Both the position numbers and the translations under genes were made by a program. Positions 46,495 through 54,444 of a stretch of DNA of 64,000 nt are shown here, in pieces (position 1 is the stretch's first letter; each line of letters starts with the position of its first letter). The stretch is from NCBI RefSeq assembly GCF_011305415.1, contig NZ_JAANOQ010000005.1:124001-188000 (forward strand), read 5' to 3'. The DNA comes from Flavobacterium bernardetii (lineage in GTDB: Bacteria; Bacteroidota; Bacteroidia; Flavobacteriales; Flavobacteriaceae). Below the pieces are notes generated by a model, which was not told the DNA's origin, searched no databases, and saw only the letters and a list, made by a program, of their open reading frames with translations.

Positions 46495-47184
46495 ATGAAA
46501 AAAGTACTACTTGCCGAAGACGATTTAGATTTTGCCGATGTTCTCAAACAATATCTTGAACTATATAATTATCAAATTACTTGGGCAAAAGACGGAGAAG
46601 AAGCCTTTTCCCTATTTCAAAAAGAAACTTTTGATATTTGTGTTTTTGATGTTATGATGCCAAAAATGGACGGATTTACACTAGCCGAAAAAATAATTAA
46701 TAGCAATCCCGAAACACCATTTATATTTCTTACTGCTAGAAAACTAAAAGAAGACAAATTAAAAGGATTACAATTAGGTGCCGACGATTATATCGTAAAA
46801 CCATTTGAAGCCGATGAATTGGTATTGCGACTAAACAATATTTTAAAAAGAGGAGCGCAAAAAAATCAAGTTACCATCTCGGTGAATGAAATTATGATTG
46901 GTAATTATATTTTTGAACCAAATAGATTGGAATTAAAATTAAATAATCATACTCAAAGACTTACAGAAAAAGAAGTTGCTTTAATTTTATTTTTTTTGAA
47001 AAACAAAAATCAACTCATCAAACGTAATGATATTTTACAAAGTGTTTGGGGAAATGACGATTTTTTTTCAGGAAGAAGTATGGATGTTTTTATAAGTCGA
47101 ATTAGAAAATATTTTTCTGACGACAACCGAATTACTATCGAAAGTATCCGTAATGTAGGTTTAGAATTTAAGATTCAAAACTAA
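46495..47184 (+). CDS. OmpR-family response regulator
   Basis: The 229-residue regulator has a receiver domain (acidic pair E8-D9-D10, phosphoacceptor Asp52 in CVFDVMMPKMDG, Thr in FLTARK, Lys in IVKPFEADE) and a C-terminal winged helix (LTEKEVALILFFLKNKNQLI, RSMDVFISRIRKYF). Such proteins bind tandem DNA half-sites. The GTTAATG triple repeat 1.4 kb upstream, between the kinase and the barrel gene, has the right geometry to be its operator. Partner of the kinase just upstream. The gene ends 2 bp before the repeat/terminator at 47187. Confidence 0.94.
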   Translation: MKKVLLAEDDLDFADVLKQYLELYNYQITWAKDGEEAFSLFQKETFDICVFDVMMPKMDGFTLAEKIINSNPETPFIFLTARKLKEDKLKGLQLGADDYIVKPFEADELVLRLNNILKRGAQKNQVTISVNEIMIGNYIFEPNRLELKLNNHTQRLTEKEVALILFFLKNKNQLIKRNDILQSVWGNDDFFSGRSMDVFISRIRKYFSDDNRITIESIRNVGLEFKIQN

Positions 47185-47186
47185 AA

Positions 47187-47227
47187 AAAACCTGCTGCAT
47201 AATTAACGCAACAGGTTTGGTTTTCTT
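47187..47227. terminator. bidirectional terminator hairpin, copy 2 of a ~42-bp direct repeat
   Basis: The stem AAACCTGCTGC/GCAACAGGTTT (one mismatch) lies between the convergent response-regulator and trhO genes. It is nearly identical to 42751-42793, including the flanking TGGTTTTCTT. Confidence 0.8.
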
Positions 47228-47239
47228 ATGAATTTCGAT

Positions 47240-48610
47240 TTATATTTTATAAATTTTATCCGATTCTCTTATTTTAAATGGTACGACAAACGTGACTTTA
47301 TCACCCGATTTTGCAACCGTATTTTCTGTTCCATTTACGAACATCGTTCCTACTTCAATTTTTTGATTTCCTGTTGTTGGTCCGATGATATAAATCGTGT
47401 CGCCTGTTTTTAATTCTTCTTTTTCGATTAGAAATTGTCCAACTTGCGCTTTAGAAAAATAATGTTGCCCTTTCCCGATGTATAACTTTCTTTCTGTGGC
47501 AATTTTTCTTTTTCTGATTTGCGTAACCGCTGAAACTTTTACCGGTTTTTGAGCTAATTCTTCAAAAATATTTCTTTCTGAATTTTGTTTGAATTTTAAA
47601 TCTGGTGATTTTCCTTTTTGAAAAATCATATTTCCGTTTTTAACCCCTTTTCTTAGTTTTTCTTGTTCTTCTAAAGGCAAATAAATCGTTTCTACACAAG
47701 TGGTAGAACAACAACTTTCCATTTTTTCCGCACAAGAATCGCACTGAATAAATAACAAATGACAGGCTTCATTCGCACAGTTTACATGCGTATCACAAGG
47801 TTCGCCACATTGGTGACATTGCGAAATAATATCGTCTGTAATTCTTTCACCCAAACGATGATCAAAAACGAAATTCTTACCAATGAATTTACTTTCTAAA
47901 CCTTCTTCTTTAATTTGTTTGGCATAATTGATAATTCCACCTTCTAATTGAAAAACGTTTTTAAAACCTTGATGTTTGTAATACGCTGAAGCTTTTTCAC
48001 AACGAATTCCGCCCGTGCAATACATGACTAAATTTTTATCTTCTTTGAAATCTTTTAATTGCTCATTGATAATCGGCAAACTTTCACGAAACGTTTCTAC
48101 ATCAGGTGTAATCGCACCTGTAAAATGTCCCACTTCACTTTCATAATGATTTCTAAAATCCACTACAATCGTATTTGGATCATCTAAAATAGCATTAAAT
48201 TCTCTAGCATTTAAATGTACACCTTTATTCGTTACATCAAAAGTTTCATCATTCAAACCATCAGCAACAATTTTATTTCTAACTTTTATGGTTAATTTTA
48301 AGAAAGAATGATCGTCGTGTTCCACAGCAATATTCAAACGAATACCTTTCATGAAATCGTACTTTTCTAACGTTTCTCTGAAAGCATCAATATTTTCTGC
48401 AGGCACAGACATTTGCGCATTAATTCCTTCGGTAGCGACATAAATTCGGCCTAAGGCATCTAATTTATTCCACTTCAGAAATAAGTCGTTTCTAAATTGT
48501 GTTGGATTTTCAATTTTGGCATACGCATAAAAAGAAAGCGTTAATCTTTGACCAGCTTGATCAATTAACTTGGCTCTTTCTTCTGCGCTTAAGGTGTTAT
48601 ACAGTTGCAT
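47240..48610 (-). CDS. trhO: tRNA uridine(34) hydroxylase TrhO with C-terminal extension
   Basis: A 456-residue rhodanese-family enzyme that uses oxygen to make 5-hydroxyuridine at wobble position 34 of tRNA. An N-terminal acylphosphatase-like domain (GRIYVATEGINAQMS) precedes the rhodanese domain with the catalytic Cys198 in VMYCTGGIRCEKAS. Next is a Cys-rich zinc-like segment (CHQCGEPCDTHVNC, CSTTCVET). Residues ~369-456 form an extra beta-barrel-like domain (FLIEKEELKTGDTIYIIGP) not in E. coli TrhO, and resembling the C-terminal domain of U32 peptidases such as TrhP, which makes the same modification anaerobically. It is divergent from recA with its own promoter. Confidence 0.9.
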   Translation of the reverse strand: MQLYNTLSAEERAKLIDQAGQRLTLSFYAYAKIENPTQFRNDLFLKWNKLDALGRIYVATEGINAQMSVPAENIDAFRETLEKYDFMKGIRLNIAVEHDDHSFLKLTIKVRNKIVADGLNDETFDVTNKGVHLNAREFNAILDDPNTIVVDFRNHYESEVGHFTGAITPDVETFRESLPIINEQLKDFKEDKNLVMYCTGGIRCEKASAYYKHQGFKNVFQLEGGIINYAKQIKEEGLESKFIGKNFVFDHRLGERITDDIISQCHQCGEPCDTHVNCANEACHLLFIQCDSCAEKMESCCSTTCVETIYLPLEEQEKLRKGVKNGNMIFQKGKSPDLKFKQNSERNIFEELAQKPVKVSAVTQIRKRKIATERKLYIGKGQHYFSKAQVGQFLIEKEELKTGDTIYIIGPTTGNQKIEVGTMFVNGTENTVAKSGDKVTFVVPFKIRESDKIYKI

Positions 48611-48698
48611 GCTATAAACATTTTAAGGTTAAAGACGGAATTCATCACGTCTGATACAGAAATAAATAAGGGAACTCTAATTGGAAGAATTCTGCTGC

Positions 48699-48727
48699 AA
48701 AGTTATAATTTTTTAGAAAATCACAAA
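48699..48727 (-). promoter_or_regulatory. promoter of trhO
   Basis: On the minus strand TTTG (48724-48727), a 17-bp spacer and TAACTTTG (48699-48706). Spacing is slightly short. It abuts the divergent recA promoter. Confidence 0.5.
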
Positions 48728-48741
48728 ACATATTAACAATG

Positions 48742-48772
48742 TTTGTTCCGATTAAAAAATTCTGTATTTTTA
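48742..48772 (+). promoter_or_regulatory. promoter of recA
   Basis: TTTG (48742-48745), a 19-bp spacer and TATTTTTA (48765-48772), one base from consensus. No LexA-type palindrome is recognised. Confidence 0.6.
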
Positions 48773-48788
48773 CGGAAAATTTATTATT

Positions 48789-49793
48789 ATGAGCACGGAA
48801 AAAGAAGCAAAATTAAAAGCCTTACAATTAACATTAGACAAATTAGACAAGACTTACGGTAAAGGAACTGTAATGAAAATGGGAGATTCTGCAGTAGAAG
48901 AAGTAGAAACCATTTCATCAGGATCTTTAGGTGTAGACATTGCATTAGGTGTAAATGGATATCCGAAAGGAAGAATTATTGAAATTTACGGACCAGAATC
49001 TTCTGGTAAAACAACCTTAACTTTACACGCCATAGCAGAAGCTCAAAAAGCAGGTGGAATTGCCGCTTTTATTGATGCGGAACACGCTTTTGACCGTTTT
49101 TATGCGGAAAAATTAGGAATTGACATTGATAATTTAATTATTTCTCAACCAGATAACGGAGAACAAGCATTAGAAATTGCTGAAAGTTTAATTCGTTCTG
49201 GAGCGGTTGATATTGTGGTTATTGACTCGGTTGCTGCTTTAACACCAAAAAGTGAAATTGAAGGTGATATGGGTGATAGTAAAATGGGATTACATGCTCG
49301 TTTAATGTCACAAGCTTTAAGAAAATTAACAGGAACGATTCATAAAACAAAATGTACTGTATTTTTTATCAATCAGTTGAGAGATAAAATTGGAGTGATG
49401 TTCGGAAGTCCAGAAACGACAACTGGAGGAAATGCCTTAAAGTTTTATGCTTCTATTAGAATTGACATCAGACGTTCATCACAAATTAAAGATGGCGACA
49501 ATGTTATTGGAAACAGAACAAAAGTAAAAATTGTAAAAAACAAAGTAGCGCCACCTTTTAGAACTTGTGAATTTGACATTATGTATGGCGAAGGTGTTTC
49601 TAAAGTTGGAGAAGTTTTAGACTTAGCAGTTGACTTTGAAATTATAAAGAAAAGTGGTTCTTGGTTTAGTTACGGCGAAACCAAATTAGGACAAGGAAGA
49701 GATTCGGTAAAACAATTAATTAAGGATAATCCAGAATTAATGGACGAATTAGAAGCTAAAATTAAAGCCTTACTAAAAGAGCAAAACGCATAA
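48789..49793 (+). CDS. recA: recombinase RecA
   Basis: The 334-residue protein is a standard RecA, which forms filaments on single-stranded DNA for homologous recombination and SOS induction. Walker [10 protein letters not shown] is near residue 70, Walker [13 protein letters not shown] follows, and the L2-region [21 protein letters not shown] is intact. The C-terminal domain is short, with an acidic/basic tail. It is a single gene with a good promoter and a strong terminator. Confidence 0.98.
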   Translation: MSTEKEAKLKALQLTLDKLDKTYGKGTVMKMGDSAVEEVETISSGSLGVDIALGVNGYPKGRIIEIYGPESSGKTTLTLHAIAEAQKAGGIAAFIDAEHAFDRFYAEKLGIDIDNLIISQPDNGEQALEIAESLIRSGAVDIVVIDSVAALTPKSEIEGDMGDSKMGLHARLMSQALRKLTGTIHKTKCTVFFINQLRDKIGVMFGSPETTTGGNALKFYASIRIDIRRSSQIKDGDNVIGNRTKVKIVKNKVAPPFRTCEFDIMYGEGVSKVGEVLDLAVDFEIIKKSGSWFSYGETKLGQGRDSVKQLIKDNPELMDELEAKIKALLKEQNA

Positions 49794-49800
49794 GAAATTA

Positions 49801-49829
49801 AAAATCATCCAAAAGGATGATTTTTTTTT
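49801..49829 (+). terminator. terminator of recA
   Basis: The stem AAAATCATCC/GGATGATTTT with a 4-nt loop is followed by a run of T. Confidence 0.87.
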
Positions 49830-49859
49830 GATTATAACGCAACCTTTTTGTAATTTTTG
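49828..49859 (+). promoter_or_regulatory. putative promoter of the ECF sigma operon
   Basis: TTG at 49828-49830 and TAATTTTTG at 49851-49859 with a 20-bp spacer; the -7 box has one extra T. The -33 lies in the tail of the recA terminator. Confidence 0.4.
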
Positions 49860-49886
49860 CATCTATAAATAAAAACAAAGTATAAA

Positions 49887-50294
49887 ATGAAAAAAATATC
49901 AGCACTTATTGGAATTTTCTTGTTGGTGATTTCTTGTTCAACAGAAAGTAATGAACAAACTATACATTATGAAGTTTTGCCTGTAGATTCAGTTATAATG
50001 CCAACTGAATTTTATGTTGATGTGGAAAACGAGATTACTGTAAAGTTTTTAAGGCCGACAGTTTGTCATGGTTTTGATGGGTTTTATTATGAAAAAGATG
50101 GGTTTACAAGAACTGTAGCAATTCAAAGTTTTGTGTTGGATCAAAGTAATTGTGCAGAATCGACTACTGAAGCTGCAGCACAACTTTTAAAATTTAAACC
50201 TACTGAAGTTGGAACTTATTTGTTCAAATTTTGGAAAGGAAGAGACACCGCTGGTGCAGATATTTTTGAAGAATATTCAATAGTTGTACAATAA
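49887..50294 (+). CDS. small lipoprotein of unknown function, first gene of the ECF operon
   Basis: I do not recognise a family. The 135-residue product has a lipoprotein signal (MKKISALIGIFLLVISC; Cys 17) and a mature beta-rich domain of ~118 residues. It contains VDVENEITVKFLRPTVCHGFDGFYY and ends in GTYLFKFWKGRDTAGADIFEEYSIVVQ, looking like a small immunoglobulin-like or cupredoxin-like sandwich with two Cys in the mature part (CHGF and SNCAES). It lies 6 bp before the sigma factor gene and is probably cotranscribed, which suggests a role in envelope signalling or stress (inference). Confidence 0.7.
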   Translation: MKKISALIGIFLLVISCSTESNEQTIHYEVLPVDSVIMPTEFYVDVENEITVKFLRPTVCHGFDGFYYEKDGFTRTVAIQSFVLDQSNCAESTTEAAAQLLKFKPTEVGTYLFKFWKGRDTAGADIFEEYSIVVQ

Positions 50295-50300
50295 AGATAA

Positions 50301-50840
50301 ATGATAGAAAGTCTTCTACATGAATGTAAGAACAACAATACTCAAGCTCAAGAACAATTGTATAAGCTTTTAGCTCCAAAATTGTTTGCGGTTAGTTTAA
50401 AGTATTCGAGAAGTTATGAAGAAGCACAAGATAATTTACAAGAAAGTTTTTTGATCCTTTTTGATAAGTTAAAACAGTTTAACGGAAACGGTTCTTTTGA
50501 AGGTTGGGCAAAAAGATTAGTTGTAAATTATGTTTTACAACAATATAGAAAACAAGGCACATTTTTAGAAATAATTTCAGATAATATTCCGAATGTAGAA
50601 GAAGTTGAAATTGACGACGAATCAGTAACCATGGATTTTTTGTTAAAAATTATTCAAGAATTGCCTGATCGTTACCGATTGGTTTTTAACTTATATGTGG
50701 TTGATGGTTATTCGCATAAAGAAATTGCAGAAATGTTAGAAATAACTGACGGCACTTCAAAATCTAACTTGGCAAGAGCTAAGATGATTTTAAAAGAAAA
50801 AATACAGAAATATAATACCGCATTTTCAAAAACAAAATGA
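50301..50840 (+). CDS. ECF-type sigma-70 family RNA polymerase sigma factor
   Basis: A 179-residue extracytoplasmic-function sigma factor. Region 2 shows YSRSYEEAQDNLQESFLILF and the GSFEGWAKRLVVNYVLQQYRK stretch (-10 recognition and core binding); region 4 has LPDRYRLVFNLYVVDGYSHKEIAEML with the helix-turn-helix for the -35 element. Regions 1.1 and 3 are absent, as in all ECF factors. It would redirect RNA polymerase to a specific regulon in response to an envelope signal. The following gene encodes a protein with a cytoplasmic N-terminus joined to a membrane helix, the expected place for its anti-sigma factor. Confidence 0.93.
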   Translation: MIESLLHECKNNNTQAQEQLYKLLAPKLFAVSLKYSRSYEEAQDNLQESFLILFDKLKQFNGNGSFEGWAKRLVVNYVLQQYRKQGTFLEIISDNIPNVEEVEIDDESVTMDFLLKIIQELPDRYRLVFNLYVVDGYSHKEIAEMLEITDGTSKSNLARAKMILKEKIQKYNTAFSKTK

Positions 50841-50915
50841 AGTCGCAATTAGTAACTAATAATTATTTATAAAGCGATACCATTTTGTTACCGCTGAAAA
50901 ATATTGCTTAAAGAA

Positions 50916-52868
50916 ATGAAAGAAAACAAAAATATAGAACGTCTTTTTCAGGAAAAATTTAAAGATTTTGAAGTTTCCCCACCTGATTTTGTTTGGGAAA
51001 ACATTCAAGAGAAATTACATCCAAAAGAGAAAAAAAGAAGAGTTATTCCGTTTTGGTTTAAAACCGCTGGAATTGCTGCTTCTTTTGTTGCCATTGTTTC
51101 TGTTGTTTTTTTCAACACAGATACTGATTTCAAAAACACGAATACAAAAAACAACGCTGTTGTTAATTCAGACATTACTAAAGAAAACAATACATCTAAT
51201 CAGAATGATGTGGAAACGAATTCAGACAATTCTACTGAATCAGCTACAAAGGAAAACAAATCGAATGTGTCATTTACAAATGAAACTGGAAGCAGTTCAA
51301 ATTCACTTGTAAATAATGACAATTCAACAAATTCGAATGCAGATTCTAAAACAGATTCTAATTTAAATAAAGGTGCTGCACTAAATTCAAACACAAACAA
51401 ATCGAATACTAATTTCGTTTCAAATCGAAAAAAACAAACGAACACAACTACTTTTAAAAAGAGCAATGCTTCATTTAACACTTCCAATTCTGAAATTGTT
51501 AGCAATAATCGAAACACTATAAATTATAAAAATAAATCTAAAAAAGGATTCCAATTAAATTCTGAGTTTAACGATTTTAATATATCCAAAAAGAATGCTT
51601 CTAATTCTGGCTTAACAGATGTAAACACTTTTAATAAATTAAATACGTCTAAAAATACTACTTCAAATTCTGGAGTTATAGATAAAAATGCTTTTGATAA
51701 ATTAGATGCGTCTAAAAATACTACTTTAAATTCTGGAGTTGTAGATAAAAATGCTTTCGATAAATTTGATTCTTCTAAAAACAACAATTTGAATTCTGGA
51801 TTAACAGATATAAATACATTTGATAAATTTGATGCGTCTAAAAACAGTTTGAATTCTGGATTAACAGATACAAATAGTTTAAATACATCTAAAAATACGA
51901 CTTCTAATTCTGGATTAACAGATGTAAATAATTCTAATTCTTCAAATTTAACATCAAAAAACAACAATGCTGTTAACGGTGTTTTAGTTGAAAATAGCTT
52001 AGAAAATTCAAATTCAAACGCAATTGTTGGAGTAGAAGAAATAAAAACAGATACCATAACATCAGCAACAGCAGCTATTGAGGAAAACCCGATGGAAAAA
52101 TTGCTTCGTGAAAAAGAGACCAAAAAAGTTGTTGATGAAAAAGAGAAAAGAAGCAAATGGGCTGTAAACAGTTATGTTGCGCCTGTTTTCTTCAATTCTT
52201 TTGCAAGTGGTTCTCCGCTTTCCGAAGAATTTGCTTCCAACGAAAAAACGTTTAATAATTCTACAAGTTATGGTGTTGGTATTGCTTATAATTTAAACAA
52301 ACGCCTAGCAATAAAAACCGGAGTTAGTAATTTGAATTTAGATTATGATACCGAAAACATTGCTTTCTATTCTAGTTTTGAAGATCAATCTAAAATTGCA
52401 AATACCAATATTGAAAGAAATGCTAATGGTAAATATTTAGTGTTAAAACACGAAAAAGATGTTTCTAAAAATGCTATTGAAAATCAAATTGTGCAGTCGA
52501 ATCAAAATTTTGGAAATTTAAATCAGAGAATACAATATGTTGAAGTCCCATTAGAATTGTCATACGCTATTTTAAACAAAAAATTTGGTGTGGCTATAAA
52601 AGGCGGAATGAGTACTTTGTTTTTAACAGAAAATGAAGTTTCTATTAAAGCACCTGACGGAAATATGCAAATTGGAAAGGCTTCTAACTTAAATGATGTG
52701 CATTTTAGTAGTAATGTCGGGTTAGGTTTTAGTTATAATTTTATGAAAAATTTTCAGTTGAATTTAGAACCTACATTGAAATATCAAATTAACACATTTA
52801 ATAAAAACTCCGAAGATTTTACACCGTATGTTATTGGTGTAAATACCGGAATTAGTTACAAATTTTAA
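50916..52868 (+). CDS. predicted trans-envelope protein: cytoplasmic anti-sigma-like N-terminus, one TM helix, repeat linker, C-terminal outer-membrane barrel
   Basis: A 650-residue protein with an unusual layout. Residues 1-46 are charged and cytoplasmic-looking (FQEKFKDFEVSPPDFVWENI, then KEKKRR); residues ~48-66 are a single helix (AGIAASFVAIVSVVFF) with positive residues inside. Residues ~70-400 are a low-complexity Asn/Ser/Thr/Lys linker including six ~20-residue repeats (226-347; core NSGLTDxNTFDKF). Residues ~411-650 are beta-rich, with GVGIAYNLNKRLAIKTGVSNL-type strands and a terminal Phe, as in PorT-like outer-membrane barrels. The ATG at 50916 was preferred to a TTG 4 codons upstream. 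Lying behind the ECF gene, the N-terminus is probably an anti-sigma region (inference). No cleavable signal is seen. Confidence 0.75.
   Translation: MKENKNIERLFQEKFKDFEVSPPDFVWENIQEKLHPKEKKRRVIPFWFKTAGIAASFVAIVSVVFFNTDTDFKNTNTKNNAVVNSDITKENNTSNQNDVETNSDNSTESATKENKSNVSFTNETGSSSNSLVNNDNSTNSNADSKTDSNLNKGAALNSNTNKSNTNFVSNRKKQTNTTTFKKSNASFNTSNSEIVSNNRNTINYKNKSKKGFQLNSEFNDFNISKKNASNSGLTDVNTFNKLNTSKNTTSNSGVIDKNAFDKLDASKNTTLNSGVVDKNAFDKFDSSKNNNLNSGLTDINTFDKFDASKNSLNSGLTDTNSLNTSKNTTSNSGLTDVNNSNSSNLTSKNNNAVNGVLVENSLENSNSNAIVGVEEIKTDTITSATAAIEENPMEKLLREKETKKVVDEKEKRSKWAVNSYVAPVFFNSFASGSPLSEEFASNEKTFNNSTSYGVGIAYNLNKRLAIKTGVSNLNLDYDTENIAFYSSFEDQSKIANTNIERNANGKYLVLKHEKDVSKNAIENQIVQSNQNFGNLNQRIQYVEVPLELSYAILNKKFGVAIKGGMSTLFLTENEVSIKAPDGNMQIGKASNLNDVHFSSNVGLGFSYNFMKNFQLNLEPTLKYQINTFNKNSEDFTPYVIGVNTGISYKF
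51591..51956 (+). repeat. six in-frame tandem repeats (51-66 bp) in the trans-envelope gene
   Basis: Units at 51591-51650, 51651-51713, 51714-51776, 51777-51839, 51840-51890 and 51891-51956 encode variants of KN-x-x-x-NSGLTD-x-NTFDKFDAS. The middle copies are the best conserved, suggesting recent unit duplication. Confidence 0.85.
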
Positions 52869-52873
52869 AGTTA
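52851..52873 (+). repeat. 23-bp direct repeat, copy 1 (3' end of the barrel gene)
   Basis: This 23-bp sequence covers the last codons (ISYKF) and stop of the trans-envelope gene. An exact copy lies at 53506-53528, after the next gene. Confidence 0.85.
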
Positions 52874-52892
52874 AAAAACACAACAAAAATCT

Positions 52893-53480
52893 ATGAAATT
52901 AAAATTTATCAACCTGTTAATTTGTCTTATTATTCCAATAGTTATTAGTTGTACTGATGGAGATGACGAATCAATTGTAAACAATCCGCTACAGTGTGAT
53001 TCCTCTAACACCACGTTTAATCAACTTTATAACAATTTGGCGGATGCCTCACATCAAGATGTAACTACAATGGATTTAGTAACCCATTCCTATACTTTTG
53101 AAGTCTCATCAAACAAAACTATTTGTTCAATTGGATATAAAAGTTTGCCAACATTTAATACCACACCATATGCTATGGAGATTTATGATAACACGGCAAG
53201 TACTGTCTTATATAGCGGTAGTCATACTTTTTCTTCCACAGCAACATCATATGTTGCAATAACACCTATACAAGTAGTAGTTGGTCATTCATATACAATT
53301 AAAAGAATTCAAACAAATTGGGGTAGCAATATTGGCAATACAATTGGTAGGTTAGTTAGAAACTTAAATTTTCCTGTTACGTTTGGTAATCTAAAAATCA
53401 CTGGTTCTTCATTTTATGGAACTGGTGTACCTCTGAATGATTGGGCGATACCTTATATAGATATTGTTTTTGAGAATTAA
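52893..53480 (+). CDS. lipoprotein of unknown function, last gene of the ECF operon
   Basis: No family recognised. The 195-residue product has a lipoprotein signal (NLLICLIIPIVISC; Cys 20) followed by acidic TDGDDE, resembling surface-export signals of Flavobacteriaceae lipoproteins (inference). The mature part is beta-sandwich-like: DLVTHSYTFEVSSNKTICSIGYKS, then VVVGHSYTIKRIQTNWGSNIG and a C-terminal YIDIVFEN. It starts 24 bp after the trans-envelope gene. The gene is bracketed by an exact 23-bp direct repeat of that gene's 3' end, which suggests that it was inserted as a unit. Confidence 0.7.
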   Translation: MKLKFINLLICLIIPIVISCTDGDDESIVNNPLQCDSSNTTFNQLYNNLADASHQDVTTMDLVTHSYTFEVSSNKTICSIGYKSLPTFNTTPYAMEIYDNTASTVLYSGSHTFSSTATSYVAITPIQVVVGHSYTIKRIQTNWGSNIGNTIGRLVRNLNFPVTFGNLKITGSSFYGTGVPLNDWAIPYIDIVFEN

Positions 53481-53505
53481 GGAGAATAAAAAGAGGTTGT
53501 AAAAT

Positions 53506-53528
53506 ATTAGTTACAAATTTTAAAGTTA
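53506..53528 (+). repeat. 23-bp direct repeat, copy 2 (after the lipoprotein gene)
   Basis: An exact copy of 52851-52873 in a non-coding position, 25 bp after the lipoprotein stop. Confidence 0.85.
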
Positions 53529-53579
53529 GTTATATAATTTAGTTAAGTTGTTTCAATACTTTTATACGATTGAAACTGG

Positions 53580-53607
53580 AAAAGCGCCACGCCAATGGTG
53601 CTTTTTT
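53580..53607 (+). terminator. terminator of the ECF operon
   Basis: The stem AAAAGCGCCA/TGGTGCTTTT (one G-T pair), with a 6-nt loop, is followed by T residues. Confidence 0.8.
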
Positions 53608-53656
53608 ATTGTCTCACCCCAATCCTCAACAAAGGAGATGGAGAAAATAGGATTAT

Positions 53657-54397
53657 TTACTTGTTATCGTTTTCTAAATCTGCCAAAATAATTTGTCGGA
53701 CTTCCTCTTTTATCTGATGTCTTTCTTCCATTCCTTTGCCTTTTGTTTCAATTGGTGGATGAATTACAGCTCTCATTTTACCTGGAGTTCCACTAAAAAA
53801 AGTATATGAAAAGCGTTGTTTATTATCAAAAAAAGTCATGGGAACAATTGGTAGTTGGTGTTCAATCGCAATTCGGAAAGCACCATCTTTAAATTCATCT
53901 AACAAAACACTTTCATCTGGCACACCGCCTTCTGGAAAAATACAAATACTTAAACCTTGTTGAATTCTTTTTTGGGCGCGTTCAAAAACTTCATATCTGC
54001 TTTTGCTGCTTTTTCTATCCACCAAAATACAAACGCGCTTATAAATAAATCCGAAAATCGGAATTTTAACCAATTCTTTTTTTCCCACAAACACAAACGG
54101 ATGATTTTTCACCGCAATTAACATCAGCATAATATCTGTCATAGAAGTATGATTGGCAACAAGCATATAACTTTTTCCGTCTTCAAAAATTTCATCACCT
54201 TCAATGGAATATCTAAAACCCATTCCAATTAAAATAATTTTAGCCCAAAGTCGCGCAATTTTAAAAAATAACGGATAGGTTTTTTCACTTAAAATAGTAA
54301 CAAAAATAAATGGAAACAAAATAATTATTGGTACCAACATTAACATGTAAAACCAAATTCTGTATAAAAACCACAATGGATAAAGTAAAACCTTCAT
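53657..54397 (-). CDS. 1-acyl-sn-glycerol-3-phosphate acyltransferase (PlsC-like)
   Basis: The 246-residue membrane-associated enzyme adds the second acyl chain to lysophosphatidic acid in phospholipid synthesis. The catalytic HxxxxD motif is in ANHTSMTDIML, and the phosphate-binding FPEGGVPDES follows. One or two helices lie at the N-terminus (LYPLWFLYRIWFYMLMLVPIIILFP). The ATG at 54395-54397 was chosen, as it starts just before the helix and leaves room for the -7 box at 54419-54426; an upstream ATG would give 8 more residues. It is a single gene, divergent from trpS. Confidence 0.92.
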   Translation of the reverse strand: MKVLLYPLWFLYRIWFYMLMLVPIIILFPFIFVTILSEKTYPLFFKIARLWAKIILIGMGFRYSIEGDEIFEDGKSYMLVANHTSMTDIMLMLIAVKNHPFVFVGKKELVKIPIFGFIYKRVCILVDRKSSKSRYEVFERAQKRIQQGLSICIFPEGGVPDESVLLDEFKDGAFRIAIEHQLPIVPMTFFDNKQRFSYTFFSGTPGKMRAVIHPPIETKGKGMEERHQIKEEVRQIILADLENDNK

Positions 54398-54418
54398 TTT
54401 TATTTTTTTTATGAAACA

Positions 54419-54426
54419 CAAATATA
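54419..54426 (-). promoter_or_regulatory. putative -7 box of the acyltransferase gene (TATATTTG)
   Basis: The minus strand reads TATATTTG, 22 bp before the ATG at 54397. No -33 element at standard spacing. Confidence 0.45.
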
Positions 54427-54444
54427 GTACTTCAAAACAAAATC

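Noticed and set aside
51591..51956. Regular repeats of about 60 bp that could suggest a CRISPR array
   Set aside because: The units are directly adjacent, vary in sequence, have no unique spacers and stay in frame within a coding gene; they are protein repeats.
51524..52156. 210-codon open frame on the minus strand
   Set aside because: It is antisense to the Asn/Ser-rich repeat region of the trans-envelope gene; open only because of codon bias in the repeats, with no start context or family likeness.
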